Made by a program: the position numbers and the translations under genes
The notes under the pieces: generated by a model
What the model saw: only the letters and a program-made list of their open reading frames with translations
What the model was told of the DNA's origin: nothing
Databases searched by the model: none
Part shown: positions 62,147 through 64,000 of the stretch, one piece after another
How positions within the stretch are numbered: position 1 is the first letter of the stretch
Layout: the number at the start of each line of letters is the position of its first letter
Assembly: GCF_003696285.1 (NCBI RefSeq)
Contig: NZ_RFFL01000004.1
Location: 269,936 to 333,935 of the forward strand
DNA length: 64,000 nucleotides
Direction: 5' to 3'
Source: Stutzerimonas nitrititolerans
Lineage (GTDB): Bacteria > Pseudomonadota > Gammaproteobacteria > Pseudomonadales > Pseudomonadaceae

Positions 62147-62745
62147 CCCAGCAGCTCCTCGAATTTCTTCACAGCCGACACGGTGATCACCACCTTGTCA
62201 TAGGCGATCAGGCTGACAGGATCGGAACCTTGAACGTCACGTACATCGACGTGCGGCAGATTACGAGCCGCCAGATAAAGGTTCTGATCGACAGCATCGG
62301 AAACGATCAGCACGTCATTCAGGCCCATGCCGGCCAGCTTGTTGGCAAGCAGCTTGGTCTTGGGGCTGTCGACGGCGAAATCTTCGACCACGACCAGACG
62401 CTCGGAACGAACGAGCTCGGAGAGGATGGAACGCAGCGCAGCGCGATACATCTTCTTGTTGAGCTTCTGCTCGTGATTCTGCGGACGAGCGGCGAAGGTT
62501 ACGCCACCGCCACGCCAGATCGGACCACGAGTGGTACCGGCACGTGCGCGACCGGTGCCTTTCTGGCGCCACGGACGCTTGCCGCCACCAGCCACATCGG
62601 CGCGAGTCTTCTGCTGCTTGCTGCCCTGACGACCGCCAGCCATGTAGGCGACGACTGCCTGGTGCACCAGCGTCTCGTTGAACTCACCACCAAAGGTACG
62701 TTCGGAGACTTCTATGGCTTGTGCGCCATTAACATTCAATTGCAT
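62143..62745 (-). CDS. rplD: 50S ribosomal protein L4
   Basis: L4 (200 residues) lines the exit tunnel; in E. coli it represses the S10 operon. The tunnel loop [46 protein letters not shown] is intact. Confidence 0.98.
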   Translation of the reverse strand: MQLNVNGAQAIEVSERTFGGEFNETLVHQAVVAYMAGGRQGSKQQKTRADVAGGGKRPWRQKGTGRARAGTTRGPIWRGGGVTFAARPQNHEQKLNKKMYRAALRSILSELVRSERLVVVEDFAVDSPKTKLLANKLAGMGLNDVLIVSDAVDQNLYLAARNLPHVDVRDVQGSDPVSLIAYDKVVITVSAVKKFEELLG

Positions 62746-62757
62746 GTGAACTCCCCC

Positions 62758-63393
62758 TTACCCGCGAGCCTTGGTGGCCGGACGCACGATCACGTCACCA
62801 CCAGTGGCGCCGGGCACTGCGCCCTTGACCAACAGCAGATTACGCTCGGCATCGACGCGCACGATTTCCAGGGACTGCACGGTTACGCGCTCGGCGCCCA
62901 TGTGCCCGGACATCTTCTTGCCCTTGAAAACACGACCTGGAGTCTGGCACTGGCCAATCGAACCCGGGACGCGGTGGGATACGGAGTTACCGTGAGTATT
63001 GTCCTGACCGCGGAAGTTCCAGCGCTTGATGGTACCGGCAAAGCCTTTACCCTTGGACTGACCGGTGACGTCCACCAGCTGTCCAGCCTGAAAAATCTCG
63101 GTATTGATCTGGTCACCAACCTGGAACTCCTCGCCTTCGAGGCGGAACTCCCAGACGCCGCGACCGGCAGCGACATTCGCCTTGGCGAAGTGACCGGCTT
63201 GAGCCTTGGTTACACGGGACGCACGACGCTCGCCGACAGTGACCTGTACAGCGCGATAGCCATCGCTTTCTTCATTCTTGAATTGAGTGACACGATTCGG
63301 TTCGATCTCGATGACCGTAACCGGAATAGAGACACCATCCTCGGTGAAAACGCGGGTCATGCCGCATTTACGACCGACTACACCAATAGTCAT
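62758..63393 (-). CDS. rplC: 50S ribosomal protein L3
   Basis: L3 (211 residues) starts 50S assembly. [80 protein letters not shown] with the Gln methylated by PrmB in related species are present. An 81-bp gap separates it from rpsJ; nothing else is seen there. Confidence 0.98.
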   Translation of the reverse strand: MTIGVVGRKCGMTRVFTEDGVSIPVTVIEIEPNRVTQFKNEESDGYRAVQVTVGERRASRVTKAQAGHFAKANVAAGRGVWEFRLEGEEFQVGDQINTEIFQAGQLVDVTGQSKGKGFAGTIKRWNFRGQDNTHGNSVSHRVPGSIGQCQTPGRVFKGKKMSGHMGAERVTVQSLEIVRVDAERNLLLVKGAVPGATGGDVIVRPATKARG

Positions 63394-63474
63394 GTTGTAA
63401 CCTCTTGAGTGTACGGGGCTTTCACCCGCTATGGCCGCCCATTTCAGAGCGTTACACGACTAAAACTCGAGGTT

Positions 63475-63786
63475 TTAGCCGAGGCTGATCTGCACTTCCA
63501 CGCCAGCCGCAAGATCGAGCTTCATCAGCGCATCGACGGTTTTGTCGGTCGGCTGAACAATGTCCAGCACGCGCTTATGGGTACGGATTTCATACTGGTC
63601 GCGCGCGTCTTTGTTGACGTGCGGAGAAACCAGTACCGTGAACCGCTCTTTGCGAGTTGGCAGTGGAATCGGACCACGCACCTGAGCACCAGTACGTTTC
63701 GCGGTTTCCACGATTTCCTGGGTTGATTGATCGATCAGGCGATGGTCAAAAGCCTTCAACCGAATACGGATTTGTTGGTTTTGCAT
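63475..63786 (-). CDS. rpsJ: 30S ribosomal protein S10
   Basis: S10 (103 residues), also NusE in transcription antitermination: [72 protein letters not shown]. The ATG at 63786 gives the family N-terminus. First gene of the S10 operon, with its own promoter behind the tuf terminator. Confidence 0.98.
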
Positions 63787-63850
63787 TTTGACCTCAGACT
63801 CCAATTAGCCATCCCTACCACGCGCAATACGCCCGGTAAAAGGAGGCGCA

Positions 63851-63879
63851 ATTGTACGGATGCGTCCATAGGGTGTCAA
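63851..63879 (-). promoter_or_regulatory. Sigma-70 promoter of the S10 operon
   Basis: On the - strand, TTGACA (63874-63879) and TACAAT (63851-63856) are 17 bp apart, a near-perfect sigma-70 promoter. The start near 63844 gives a leader of about 58 bases. Confidence 0.8.
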
Positions 63880-63897
63880 TAAATGATCAGCAATAGA

Positions 63898-63917
63898 AAA
63901 AGGCCCCCGAAGGGGCC
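63898..63917 (-). terminator. Terminator of tuf
   Basis: GGCCCC at 63902-63907 pairs with GGGGCC at 63912-63917 around CGAA; on the - strand it is followed by TTTTTC. It separates tuf from the S10 promoter. Confidence 0.8.
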
Positions 63918-63935
63918 CCTTTCCACATCGAAGGA

Positions 63936-64000
63936 TTATTCGATGATCTTGGCAACCACGCCGGCGCCAACGGTACGACCACCTTCGCGAATCGCGAAGC
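63936..64000 (-). CDS. tuf: Elongation factor Tu, C-terminal end (partial)
   Basis: The stop TAA is at 63936-63938, and the readable C-terminus FAIREGGRTVGAGVVAKIIE is that of EF-Tu. Only about 21 residues lie in the window; the gene continues past the right edge. In P. aeruginosa tufA likewise precedes rpsJ. Confidence 0.97.
   Translation of the reverse strand, partial: FAIREGGRTVGAGVVAKIIE

Overview
The window is high-GC gammaproteobacterial chromosome, almost certainly Pseudomonas. Protein sequences and gene order match that genus closely: radA beside a MapZ-type PilZ gene, glyA beside a GGDEF/EAL gene, an AzgA permease beside trmA, a Zur-box zinc operon beside an oprG-type ompW, ssb-MFS-uvrA-katA, and the S10-spc-alpha ribosomal block running into tuf. 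Content suggests a facultatively denitrifying species near the P. mendocina/P. stutzeri side of the genus; that placement is inference. No rRNA, tRNA, CRISPR array, intact insertion sequence or prophage was found.

Region 1 (1-7530) is nitrosative/respiratory. After the tail of an unidentified membrane protein come a di-heme cytochrome c peroxidase, a cupin, an unlisted 36-residue membrane peptide, then norC-norB-norQ-norD, all on the + strand and probably one transcription unit behind an ANR/DNR-type box at 223-236. NorC is double length with a second haem c domain, and NorB has Met where one conserved glutamate of the family is expected. mscL converges on norD.

Region 2 (7531-22393) is ordinary core genome: DUF465 protein, CopD-like protein, radA, mapZ-like PilZ, an isoprenylcysteine-methyltransferase-like protein, glyA, a PAS-GGDEF-EAL protein, ettA, gluconokinase, gdhA, fpr and rlmG. 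It holds several intergenic repeats: a palindromic family with AGGGTCTGTT ends (other copies at 26121 and 30841), REP-like units, and four consecutive hairpins after rlmG.

Region 3 (22394-31769) holds a three-subunit molybdenum aldehyde oxidoreductase of PaoABC/YagTSR type, AzgA-type purine permease, trmA, a cytochrome b561, DUF4345 and DUF411 proteins and a YpfJ-type zinc metallopeptidase.

Region 4 (31770-43302) concerns metals and the envelope: a Zur-box operon (His-rich DUF2796 protein, ABC ATPase, permease, DUF3299 protein), a six-gene TonB/ExbB/ExbD/TtpC-type operon with a probable Fur box, OprG/OmpW behind an ANR-type box, and two sugar-nucleotide enzymes.

Region 5 (43313-64000) holds ssb, a YajR-like MFS transporter, uvrA, katA and then, all on the - strand, rplQ-rpoA-rpsD-rpsK-rpsM, rpmJ (short, easily missed), secY through rplN, the S10 operon back to rpsJ, and the 3' end of tuf. 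Three promoters can be read in the ribosomal block: before rpsJ, before rpsH and before rpsM; the last two each sit against a strong hairpin.
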